64,000 bases of DNA from assembly GCF_003352005.1 (NCBI RefSeq), contig NZ_CP024848.1, positions 3,481,001-3,545,000 of the forward strand, read 5' to 3'. Made by a program: the position numbers and the translations under genes. The DNA comes from Oceanobacillus zhaokaii. GTDB lineage: Bacteria; Bacillota; Bacilli; Bacillales; Amphibacillaceae. Below the pieces are notes generated by a model. It did not search any database. It worked only from the letters and a program-made list of their open reading frames with translations, and was not told where the DNA came from. Below are positions 1 to 7,560 of this stretch, in pieces (position 1 is the first letter of the stretch; each line of letters opens with the position of its first letter).

Positions 1-351
1 TTGTTTTACGATCTAACTTTTTTACAGATAAATAGTGGAAAGTTATCTTTTCTATTTCCAGTATTGGTGTTGATTCTAATTGCATACGTCATCACATTGC
101 TCTTTTTCTTCCCGGTTTACATTCATTTTGACTTAAAATTCTTTCAATATATTAAACAAGCATTTTTAATCGCAGTGACCTCTCCGATCGAAACACTTTC
201 GATTGCACTGTCTTTCGCTGCTTTATACTTTATCGTTACTCTCATACCGGGCATTATTCCGTTATTTACAGGTAGTGTATTAACTTTTGTTATCACTTGG
301 ATTAGCAATCGGGCATTTAAAAGAATTGAAATTCGAAAAGGAATAAGTTAG
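1..351 (+). CDS. DUF624 (YesL-like) membrane protein, 5' end outside window
   Basis: The visible 116 residues match the C-terminal half of DUF624/YesL proteins, which are about 200 residues long and have several membrane spans. Three hydrophobic segments are visible, around residues 15-37, 52-75 and 80-102, followed by a basic tail. The TTG at position 1 is only where the window begins, so the real start is probably upstream. YesL-like genes usually sit beside sugar ABC transporter and glycan-degradation genes, which fits this island, but the molecular role of the family is unknown. The last 30 codons and the bases after the stop closely match 7160-7250, where a decayed copy lies. Family assignment is by recognition of the sequence. 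Confidence 0.6.
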   Translation: MFYDLTFLQINSGKLSFLFPVLVLILIAYVITLLFFFPVYIHFDLKFFQYIKQAFLIAVTSPIETLSIALSFAALYFIVTLIPGIIPLFTGSVLTFVITWISNRAFKRIEIRKGIS

Positions 352-684
352 TTATCTAGGAACTGCTTACAACTTTTAGGAAGTTGTAATCCTAATAATT
401 AAGTAGGATAACAATACCGAACTAAACAGCGGAATATATTTATAAATGATAAAGAGCAAGATACCTTGAAAAGTTGAAAAACACAAAATCTTGAATTTCC
501 ATAACTTACTCCAAATCTGCTGCACGGATTTGTGGGCTGGGGGCAAATGCTGAATCTTGCTGGAGCTGAACTTCCCACCAGCTTCACCTCACTTCTTCGT
601 TATTATTTATTTCCCCATCTTACAACGTATCTTCTTGCTGCAACTATGGAGCTACTTATAACAGGTTGTGTTTTTTACGATTGC
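352..684. other. Intergenic stretch with no assignable gene
   Basis: A short hairpin (TTACAACTT / AAGTTGTAA, about 367-391) follows the DUF624 stop codon but lacks a clear T-run. A 64-codon open frame at 532-726 has a hydrophobic stretch, but no good ribosome binding site was seen and its end runs into the terminator stem of the opposing gene, so I do not call it. It might be a remnant of a membrane protein gene. Confidence 0.4.
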
Positions 685-735
685 AAAAAAGCCTATCAGA
701 ATCAGGATGGTATACCTGAAATCTGATAGGCTTAA
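685..735 (-). terminator. Rho-independent terminator of the 754-4002 gene
   Basis: On the minus strand AGCCTATCAGA pairs with TCTGATAGGCT, with a second inner pairing TCAGG/CCTGA, and the stem is followed by a run of six T. It lies about 20 bases after the stop codon of the minus-strand propeller gene and closes the three-gene operon 6627-754. Confidence 0.85.
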
Positions 736-753
736 AGCTTACAGTTTTTTCTT

Positions 754-3700
754 TTATAAATAACCTGCCAGTTCGATAAGAATTTGAGCCTGCTCCTCTG
801 TTAATTTCTTACCGCTTTGAGCTTCTGCCTGGTTGATAAATGCTTGAATCATTCCAGCCTTTGCGCTTTCATTTCCGCGTTCCTCTGCGTCTTGCGCATT
901 TTCAAGCTTACTTGACAACGCATTAGCAAGCCCGGTATCCTCACCTGCAAACTGACGAGCAAGCTCAGCCAGCCCCTCGTATGTCACAGTGACCTGGAAG
1001 GTGAAGGTCTTGTATGCTTTATTGCCGGCTTTGTCTTCGGCTGTGACGGTAATGTCATGGCTTCCTGGCTCAAGCTCGTAGGCTGGACGCTCTATTAACA
1101 GTCCTGTGCACGGATCGTCAGCCAAACCGGACAAGGGGTCTGATGCCGTGCAGCTAATTTTGACAGCCTCTGATACGGAATACTCCGGCAAAGCTGTAAA
1201 TTGAACAACCGGGGCAGTCTTATCGATGCTCACTTCAAGCGTTTGCGGCTCTTCTTGAACACCGGAATAGTTCGTAGCGTAATACGTGAGCGTCGTTTTT
1301 CCTTCCTGAGTTATAGGAACTTGAACTGCATTTCCCTTTTCTGTCACTTGGTCAACAGTTTGTGCGCCTTTGGCTAAATAAGTGATCGAATAGGCATTGT
1401 CTGCTGCAATCGAAACAACGGTATCGCTGTTATTCCAGCCGTTCTCATTTGGAGCTGGGTCGAAGCTTGCGAGCGACACTGGAACAACCTTATCCTTAAC
1501 TTTTACGGTGAAATCGTCATAGTAGGCTTCAGATATATTATAACGCGACGTAACGGCTAGTAATTTAGCATAGGCCGCATTAGCAGGTGCCTTGCCTCTA
1601 AGCATTACCTGCTGCCACTGTGATAACCGGGATTCGTCTAAATGCGTTTCCAGTGTCGAGATCTCAGTGTTGTTCTTGTCATAGAAGCGAAACATAAAGC
1701 CTGGCTGACCTGATTCAATGTACAAATTGACTCCTGCTTCGTATTCTTCTCCAGGAATTACAGGAATCTTGTCGCTAATGACGGCCACAGAAGCTGTCCG
1801 TAGCGTATCTGTCGTCTTTAAGCTATAGTTGCCCGTGAAGCTCCTCTCGCTGCTAAGCTCATAAGTGTAGCCATCACCAGTAGCAAAGAGTGGACTCCAT
1901 CCCGGTATAGCACTCGTGCTTCCGCCCTCTTCAAAACCGGCGTTACTCACAGGAACCGAAACGTTCGGGAACGGCTCCTTGATCTCCCCGTCCACTTCCA
2001 TTCGGTAAAGAATGGTGTTCGTCTGTGCATCTGTAAAATACACGTGACCGTCCTGACCTAAATCAAAACGCGACGCATCAGTCAGTGTACGTGACTCCAA
2101 TGTTTCCGGATCAATCGCGGTTAGCTTGTTATTGAAGAGAACATAAAGCAGTCCGTCCTCAGACCACCGAAGCGGATGGTGGGCCCAGTGACTAAAATTC
2201 AGTTTCGGATACATTTTCTTGCTTTTTACAACTTGGAATGTATTTGGATCAATCGCGAAAATAAACTCATGAGAAGCTCCCCAGATCAATCCGTCAGGCC
2301 CTAGTGAGAGATCTCCGATAAATATCGGCTTATCTAAGCCTGGAATACGAAGCGTAAATTCAGTGATTTTTTCTTCCTTTTCCGTATCCCAAACAAAAAT
2401 TTTAGCTTCAGCTTCAGTCGGCTCTGAGCCAAGACCGCCGCGAATAGTTGTAGAGCCAAATAGCTTGCCATCATGGTACGTCGTGCTTAGTACGCTTTGG
2501 TTTTCGACAACGTTCCGATGTACATCGGTTTCCCCGGTTGAAGGATCATACACCGTTAGAGAACCTCCCAAGGTTCCATATCCGGAAATCGTCGAAATAT
2601 AGATTTTGTCATTTCCGCCCGTAATGTTAACAAGCCGTTCTTGTTGGTTACCTAGTACCGCCAGATTTTTCGGATTCGTACTGCTCGGTTCCGCGGATAA
2701 ATCGTATTCGTATAAGGCGCCCTCTGGATAAACGCCCAAATATACTTTGTTCCCTACTGTATATACACTGTCCGCCTGCCCAATATTAAACGGTTGAGTC
2801 GTATTACTTTCCAGATCGACAAGAGAAGATCTCGCCTGCGAGCCTGTCGCTATCAACTGGGTTTCGGAGACCGCACTAAGTTGGTTAACGACCCCTGGCA
2901 ATCCTGGAATAATAGGGGGATAGGAATGTACCTGCTTTGTCTCAATATTCATGACTGTTACACCGCCATCATAACGAACGGTTACTAAATTTTTACCGGG
3001 CAGCTCAGGCTTGTTTGGAAACTCAACCCAATCCACCCCCCGGAACCCGCTTCCGTATGTCATGCCAGTCGATTCTACTTGGTGGCTGGTCAAGTCGAAT
3101 GTTTTCACCTGCTTGTCGGCCAGGAAATACAATTTTCCATCCAATGAATCCGTAGCATGGAGCCCCACTAGATTTTCTAATACAACGTCGAGCCAAGTTT
3201 CCGTCTGCGTATCGTAAATAAAACCTTCTCCCGGAATCCCACTGCCGTCCGTATAACGAGCTAATAAATAACGGTCATCAATGGTGCTTAAGTCATATAC
3301 CGTGTCTTCTTTTACATTGAGGGAACCCGCAATATTGATTTTTTCTCCGGTTTCAAGATTGACCCTGACAATTTGCTTATGAGCTGTACCTGCATAAATA
3401 AATCCGCCCTGGTAAGCAATCGAACGAACATATTCCTGGTCTAAAGCGCCTATCATCCGGCCGTAATCTTTCGTTTGCTTGGTTACAGGATCGTACTGAA
3501 ACACCTTGCCTCCTGGATAAGTACCAACGTAAACACGTCCCTTCTCATCCGTTGTAATGCTGTTCGGTACGGATTGCCCACCAAATTCGGCTACCAGCAC
3601 TGGAGTTTTCGTTACAGGAGAGTAGTTCCATAACTTCGCTCCGCTTCCATCAGCAGCCAGGTATAACGATCCGTCTGGTGCTATGGTGTGTGCCCACGAG

Positions 3701-4002
3701 CTTTCCGATGGAGCGATTGGAATGCTTCGGAGCAGCTTGTAATCATCCAGGTCGATGACATTCAAATAACCCGGCTTTCCTTTCGCCGTGGCATAAAGCA
3801 CATTATGCCCGTCTTCCTTGCCGACCGTGCCGTTAAACACAGCTACCGTATAATTATTGGGATATAGAAGTTCCTCAGGGCTCCCATAATTTTTCTGCGA
3901 AAGCTTGCTTTCTGCCGCCGAAACCGTTGTTCCTCCAAAACCAGCTATAGTGAATAGTAAGCACATCATGGTTATGAGGGTGCGATATATACCTATTTTC
4001 AT
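754..4002 (-). CDS. Secreted beta-propeller protein with CBM-like, Ig-like and FIMAH-type domains
   Basis: A 1082-residue exported protein with a signal peptide at residues 1-29. Residues about 45-640 are propeller-like repeats of the kind 'DxxGRVYVGTYPGGKVFQYDP', ending in a block with GGLGSEPTEAEAKIFVWD. Residues about 645-800 form a carbohydrate-binding-like beta-sandwich (NAGFEEGG, YYDDFTVKV). Two Ig-like beta-domains follow (about 805-1000). The last 75 residues are a FIMAH-type helical domain. It is the third gene of an operon with the binding protein and GH4 enzyme (27-base gap after GH4), so it probably acts outside the cell on the glycan they use. Binding versus lyase activity cannot be decided here. 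The gene is visibly richer in G+C than its paralogs at 7561 and 9903. Confidence 0.8.
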   Translation of the reverse strand: MKIGIYRTLITMMCLLFTIAGFGGTTVSAAESKLSQKNYGSPEELLYPNNYTVAVFNGTVGKEDGHNVLYATAKGKPGYLNVIDLDDYKLLRSIPIAPSESSWAHTIAPDGSLYLAADGSGAKLWNYSPVTKTPVLVAEFGGQSVPNSITTDEKGRVYVGTYPGGKVFQYDPVTKQTKDYGRMIGALDQEYVRSIAYQGGFIYAGTAHKQIVRVNLETGEKINIAGSLNVKEDTVYDLSTIDDRYLLARYTDGSGIPGEGFIYDTQTETWLDVVLENLVGLHATDSLDGKLYFLADKQVKTFDLTSHQVESTGMTYGSGFRGVDWVEFPNKPELPGKNLVTVRYDGGVTVMNIETKQVHSYPPIIPGLPGVVNQLSAVSETQLIATGSQARSSLVDLESNTTQPFNIGQADSVYTVGNKVYLGVYPEGALYEYDLSAEPSSTNPKNLAVLGNQQERLVNITGGNDKIYISTISGYGTLGGSLTVYDPSTGETDVHRNVVENQSVLSTTYHDGKLFGSTTIRGGLGSEPTEAEAKIFVWDTEKEEKITEFTLRIPGLDKPIFIGDLSLGPDGLIWGASHEFIFAIDPNTFQVVKSKKMYPKLNFSHWAHHPLRWSEDGLLYVLFNNKLTAIDPETLESRTLTDASRFDLGQDGHVYFTDAQTNTILYRMEVDGEIKEPFPNVSVPVSNAGFEEGGSTSAIPGWSPLFATGDGYTYELSSERSFTGNYSLKTTDTLRTASVAVISDKIPVIPGEEYEAGVNLYIESGQPGFMFRFYDKNNTEISTLETHLDESRLSQWQQVMLRGKAPANAAYAKLLAVTSRYNISEAYYDDFTVKVKDKVVPVSLASFDPAPNENGWNNSDTVVSIAADNAYSITYLAKGAQTVDQVTEKGNAVQVPITQEGKTTLTYYATNYSGVQEEPQTLEVSIDKTAPVVQFTALPEYSVSEAVKISCTASDPLSGLADDPCTGLLIERPAYELEPGSHDITVTAEDKAGNKAYKTFTFQVTVTYEGLAELARQFAGEDTGLANALSSKLENAQDAEERGNESAKAGMIQAFINQAEAQSGKKLTEEQAQILIELAGYL

Positions 4003-4029
4003 TAAAGAGCCTCCTCGATCATTAATAAA

Positions 4030-5331
4030 TTAATTAAACTTCGGCAACCAATCACCATGTGCTTCAATTAGGTCATTACATAATGAAACGATATCATCTA
4101 GTGATAATTCGGCTGCTGTATGCGGGTCCAACATTGCAGCTTGATAAATATATTCTTTTTTTCTATTCATTGCTGCTTCTATTGTAAGTAGTTGCGTATT
4201 AATATTTGTCCGGTTTGAGGCTGCTAATTGTTCTGGCAGTTCTCCAATATAGGTAGGAGCAACACCGCTTGCATCAACTAAACATGGGACTTCTACACAT
4301 GCTTTTTCTGGCAGATTACTAATCAGCCCACCAGTATTCAAAACATTACCCCCAAATTTAAAAGGTACATCTGTTTCCATTGCCTCGATGATGCGTGAAC
4401 CATATTCATGTGTACGTTCATGCAAAAGATTTTTATTATTTACCAGATCTTCACGCATGTTTTTCCAGCCTTCTATTTGATTTATACATCTTCTTGGATA
4501 TTCATCCAATGGAATATTAAAACGATTAATTAACTCCGGGTACTTACTTTTAATAAAGTACGGATGATATTCGGCATTATGCTCCGAAGATTCGGTAATG
4601 TAATAACCGAAATATTCCATTAATTCAAAGCGAACCATATCATCATGTTGAGATTTTTGCTTTTCTTTAGCTCTTTTCTTGATTTCCGGATACAAATCTT
4701 TTCCATCACGGGTAATCTCCAACAACCATGCCATATGATTAATTCCTGCAATCTTCCACTGTACATTGTCAGTAGACATCTCCAGAGATTTCAGCAGTCT
4801 ATTAGCACACACTTGAACACTGTGGCACAATCCGACTGTTTTAATATTTGTATACCGCAACATAGCACCAGTCAACGTCGCCATTGGATTTGTATAATTT
4901 AAGAACCATGCATCTGGACAAACCTCTTCCATATCTCTAGCAAAATCCATGATGACCGGAACAGTCCGCAAACTGCGGAAAATTCCGCCAATTCCTACTG
5001 TATCTGCAATTGTTTGACGCAAATTATATTTTTTAGGTATCTCAAAATCTATTATTGTACTTGGATCATAACCACCAACCTGAATCGTGTTTATTACATA
5101 TTTCGCATTTTTTAAGGCCTCTTTACGGTCAGTATAGGAAACAATATTTACATTCGATTGAAGGTTTTCCTTTAAATTAGTCAACATTGCTTCAGAATCT
5201 CTCAATCTTTCAGGATTAATATCATATAATGCAAATTCAAATTCTTGAAGTGATTCCACAGTCATGCAATCTCCCAGTATATTTTTTGCAAATGCAGTAC
5301 TTCCTGCTCCAAGAATAGTTATTTTAGACAT
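4030..5331 (-). CDS. GH4 family alpha-galactosidase-like glycosidase (NAD- and metal-dependent)
   Basis: A cytoplasmic 433-residue enzyme of glycoside hydrolase family 4, normal length for the family. GH4 enzymes cleave glycosides by an oxidation-elimination route using NAD and a divalent metal. Visible features are the N-terminal NAD-binding loop LGAGS (residues 7-11), NYTNPM (145-150), CHSV (169-172) and GINHMAW (196-202) carrying the second metal-binding histidine. The CHSV signature is the form found in MelA-type alpha-galactosidases rather than the CDMP or CNVP forms of phospho-glycosidases or the CHEV form of LplD-type alpha-galacturonidases, so a non-phosphorylated alpha-galactoside is the best guess. 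It lies 42 bases after the binding-protein gene and 27 bases before the propeller gene, in one operon. Confidence 0.85.
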   Translation of the reverse strand: MSKITILGAGSTAFAKNILGDCMTVESLQEFEFALYDINPERLRDSEAMLTNLKENLQSNVNIVSYTDRKEALKNAKYVINTIQVGGYDPSTIIDFEIPKKYNLRQTIADTVGIGGIFRSLRTVPVIMDFARDMEEVCPDAWFLNYTNPMATLTGAMLRYTNIKTVGLCHSVQVCANRLLKSLEMSTDNVQWKIAGINHMAWLLEITRDGKDLYPEIKKRAKEKQKSQHDDMVRFELMEYFGYYITESSEHNAEYHPYFIKSKYPELINRFNIPLDEYPRRCINQIEGWKNMREDLVNNKNLLHERTHEYGSRIIEAMETDVPFKFGGNVLNTGGLISNLPEKACVEVPCLVDASGVAPTYIGELPEQLAASNRTNINTQLLTIEAAMNRKKEYIYQAAMLDPHTAAELSLDDIVSLCNDLIEAHGDWLPKFN

Positions 5332-5373
5332 TTAAGTTTCCCCTTTATTTGAGTAAATTTCCCCCGTCTTGCT

Positions 5374-6627
5374 TTATTTACCGAGCTCTTCTTCAATTGC
5401 CTTTTCTGCAGCATCAATTGCTTCCTGTGGCGTTTTCTTACCTGCCATCATTGCCTGTAATTCTGCCCCAATTAATGGCATAATTGATCGACCTTTTGGG
5501 TGGATAACTCCAGGCAGAGCGTATTGTGTGTTAGATGCTATCTGACTCATATATTCATCATTATCAAAGATATCTTTGGCAGATTCCCTTGCAGGAATAA
5601 ACCTTGTTGTGGTATTAAATATTCTTTGATTTTCTGCATTTGTTATTGTTTTAACAAACTCGGCAGCTGCGTCTGGATTATCACTATTAGAAGGAACGAC
5701 AAACATTCCAGTAGTACCATAAGTTAATTGTTCCTTATTTATTAAAGGCGGTGAAATCACAAAATTAAAATCACTATTTTGTAACTCAGCAATTAAATTT
5801 GCAGATCCCATTACAGCTAAAATATCCCCACCTAACCATAATGCATTATGCTCCATTGCTGTTATTGAATCTTTTGGAATCCATTCTTTCTGATACATGT
5901 TATTAATAAACTCAAATGATTCTAAACCCTCAGGGCTATTTAACAAAACTTCATTATCCTCGGTAATAACATCTCCGCCTGCCTGCCAAAGCCAAGGATA
6001 CAACGTCCCATTCATCGATCCACCACCCGGATAGCTCATTGCATAAAACCCGTTAGCTTTCGCTTTTTCAGCCCATTCTTCAAACTCATCCCATGTTTTC
6101 GGAAGATTATTTGGATCTTCTCCTATCGCTTTAATCACATCAACATTATAAAAAAATGTACTTGCCTCTTGTAATATTGGAAGGCCGTATGTTTTATCTT
6201 TCCACTTTGTCGCAACTAGTGCTGTATCTACAAAATCATCCATATCATTGTCTTCCAAATAAGGATCAAGATTTAATAACATGCCCTCTTCAGCATATTG
6301 CGGCATTTGATCTGGAATAGCATAAAAAACATCTGGCCCGTTGTTAGATGCTAGAGCTGTAAGTATTTTCTGATCACGATTATCCCACGGTATTGTCTCA
6401 AAATTTACTTTAACGTCAAATTCGTCTTCATAAGAAGCAATCATCTCATCCCACATTGTACTTTCTGTTTCCGGCCCAGCAGTATAAGGGTGTGCCCAAA
6501 CGGTTATTTCACCAGAAACTTCTCCATCCCCACCAGTTCCTGATGTCTCCTTACCTTCCGACTTACATGCAGCAAGTACAAGTCCCATCATAAGTAGTAG
6601 TACCAGAAATCTAATTTTCCTTTGCAT
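5374..6627 (-). CDS. Sugar ABC transporter substrate-binding lipoprotein (family 1)
   Basis: A 417-residue extracellular solute-binding protein, anchored by a lipid on the cysteine of the lipobox VLAAC (about residues 17-21). The body has the typical family-1 sequence: ITVWAHPY near the mature N-terminus, 'NNGPDVFYAIPDQMPQYAEEG' type hinge region, and a C-terminal 'ALPGVIHPKG' segment. It has a clear ribosome binding site (GGGGG) before ATG and is the first gene of the operon with the GH4 enzyme and the propeller protein. It should capture a di- or oligosaccharide. No permease or ATPase gene for this system is present in the window, which is unusual for the family; they may lie elsewhere. Confidence 0.88.
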   Translation of the reverse strand: MQRKIRFLVLLLMMGLVLAACKSEGKETSGTGGDGEVSGEITVWAHPYTAGPETESTMWDEMIASYEDEFDVKVNFETIPWDNRDQKILTALASNNGPDVFYAIPDQMPQYAEEGMLLNLDPYLEDNDMDDFVDTALVATKWKDKTYGLPILQEASTFFYNVDVIKAIGEDPNNLPKTWDEFEEWAEKAKANGFYAMSYPGGGSMNGTLYPWLWQAGGDVITEDNEVLLNSPEGLESFEFINNMYQKEWIPKDSITAMEHNALWLGGDILAVMGSANLIAELQNSDFNFVISPPLINKEQLTYGTTGMFVVPSNSDNPDAAAEFVKTITNAENQRIFNTTTRFIPARESAKDIFDNDEYMSQIASNTQYALPGVIHPKGRSIMPLIGAELQAMMAGKKTPQEAIDAAEKAIEEELGK

Positions 6628-6743
6628 AAGCTAATCCCCCTATTTTTAAAAAGATACAACCTGGATTAAGACCCCAAATCTATACGATTCTTCACCTCCT
6701 TTAGCGCATACAGTTTCCTATTTTATGAGTAATTCCAAATAAC

Positions 6744-6757
6744 TGAAAACGCTATCA
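6744..6757. promoter_or_regulatory. CcpA cre site, binding-protein/GH4/propeller operon
   Basis: TGAAAACGCTATCA fits the cre consensus TGWAANCGNTNWCA at every position. It lies between the proposed promoter (6818-6846, minus) and the start codon at 6627, a place where CcpA binding would block elongating polymerase. This suggests catabolite repression of the operon. Confidence 0.75.
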
Positions 6758-6817
6758 TTAGTTACTGCATAGCATAAGCTATCTTAAAGTCTCCATCTCC
6801 TCCTATTTACTAACTTT

Positions 6818-6846
6818 ATATTAGGATTTTTTTGTACAAGTGACAA
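6818..6846 (-). promoter_or_regulatory. Probable sigma-A promoter of the 6627-754 operon
   Basis: On the minus strand TTGTCA (-35) is followed after 17 bases by TAATAT (-10). Five of six and four of six positions match the sigma-A consensus. The transcript would have a leader of nearly 200 bases that includes the cre site. The rest of the 6628-6978 gap shows nothing else that I can name. Confidence 0.45.
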
Positions 6847-6978
6847 GTCTCTAAATTGTCTTTAATAGCAACATTACGTAATATCTGAAAATATAATAAA
6901 AATACTTTCATTAAACTAAATTTACGATAAAGTTAACGTATAGTTGGTTTTTAAAGGAGGAGTTCTTTCAAATTTAAT

Positions 6979-7236
6979 ATGCTTGCATTATGGATGTTAA
7001 TAGTAGGTTATTTAAATCTACTTTGGATATTATTTACATGTATCGGAGTATTTGTGTTTGGCCTTTTTTCAGCAACAGGAGCAATGTTTACAATTGTTAA
7101 AATGTGGCCTAAACAGGAACATGAATTTCATATCTTTCCAACCTTTTTCCCTTATTTACAGGAAGTGTACTCGCTGTTATTAGCACTTGGATCAGTAATC
7201 GGGCATTTAGAAGAATTGAAATTCGAAAAGGGATAA
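6979..7236 (+). pseudogene. Decayed DUF624 (YesL-like) gene with internal deletion
   Basis: The first 50 codons match the N-terminal part of YesL-like proteins (NLLWILFT, then FSATGAMFTIVKMW). The sequence then jumps to the last part of the gene, but in another frame: the DNA from about 7160 to 7250 matches the end of the copy at 1-351, including CAATCGGGCATTTA and the bases after the stop. A middle section of roughly 100 codons has been lost and the tail is frameshifted, giving 85 codons of mixed origin. It retains a GGAGGAG sequence upstream, although far from the ATG, and a terminator downstream. Confidence 0.75.
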
Positions 7237-7261
7237 ATTAGTTACATAGAATTTAGAAACG

Positions 7262-7291
7262 GGTGCAACCTTCATTGGCTGCACCTTTTAT
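7262..7291 (+). terminator. Terminator after the DUF624 remnant
   Basis: GGTGCAACC pairs with GGCTGCACC (one weak pair) around a six-base loop and is followed by TTTTAT. It is in the correct place to have ended the former DUF624 transcript. Confidence 0.7.
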
Positions 7292-7361
7292 ACTACTTTT
7301 ACTGATTTTACGTATGGGCTTATGTCCCATATAACTTATGGTCTAATTAAAGACTTGTATA

Positions 7362-7389
7362 TTGAACAGAATTAATTTATGAATATTAT
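7362..7389 (+). promoter_or_regulatory. Probable sigma-A promoter of the 7561 gene
   Basis: TTGAAC, a 16-base spacer, then TATTAT. The start codon is at 7561, so the leader is about 165 bases long and contains the cre site at 7433. Confidence 0.4.
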
Positions 7390-7432
7390 TAAGAGAAAAA
7401 TATTCCGTTCTGTAGCTTTCAGTCAGCATTAT

Positions 7433-7446
7433 TGAAAGCGTTATCA
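7433..7446. promoter_or_regulatory. CcpA cre site upstream of the propeller gene 7561
   Basis: TGAAAGCGTTATCA matches the cre consensus TGWAANCGNTNWCA at every position. It lies about 45 bases downstream of the proposed -10 box, consistent with roadblock repression. Together with 6744-6757 it indicates shared catabolite control of both halves of the island. Confidence 0.75.
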
Positions 7447-7560
7447 ATCAGAAACTCATCACTTGTAATTGAACCTTTAATATTTGAGAGGAGGTTTTAA
7501 TAAAACAAGAACTTTATTTCCCGCAGCTTATTAACACAATAATGGAAGGGAGTTTAATTA

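Noticed and set aside
532..726. 64-codon plus-strand frame with a hydrophobic stretch
   Set aside because: No ribosome binding site was seen and its 3' end runs into the terminator of the opposite gene.
4030..5331. LplD-type alpha-galacturonidase
   Set aside because: The GH4 signature is CHSV, as in MelA-type enzymes, and not the CHEV form of LplD-type enzymes.
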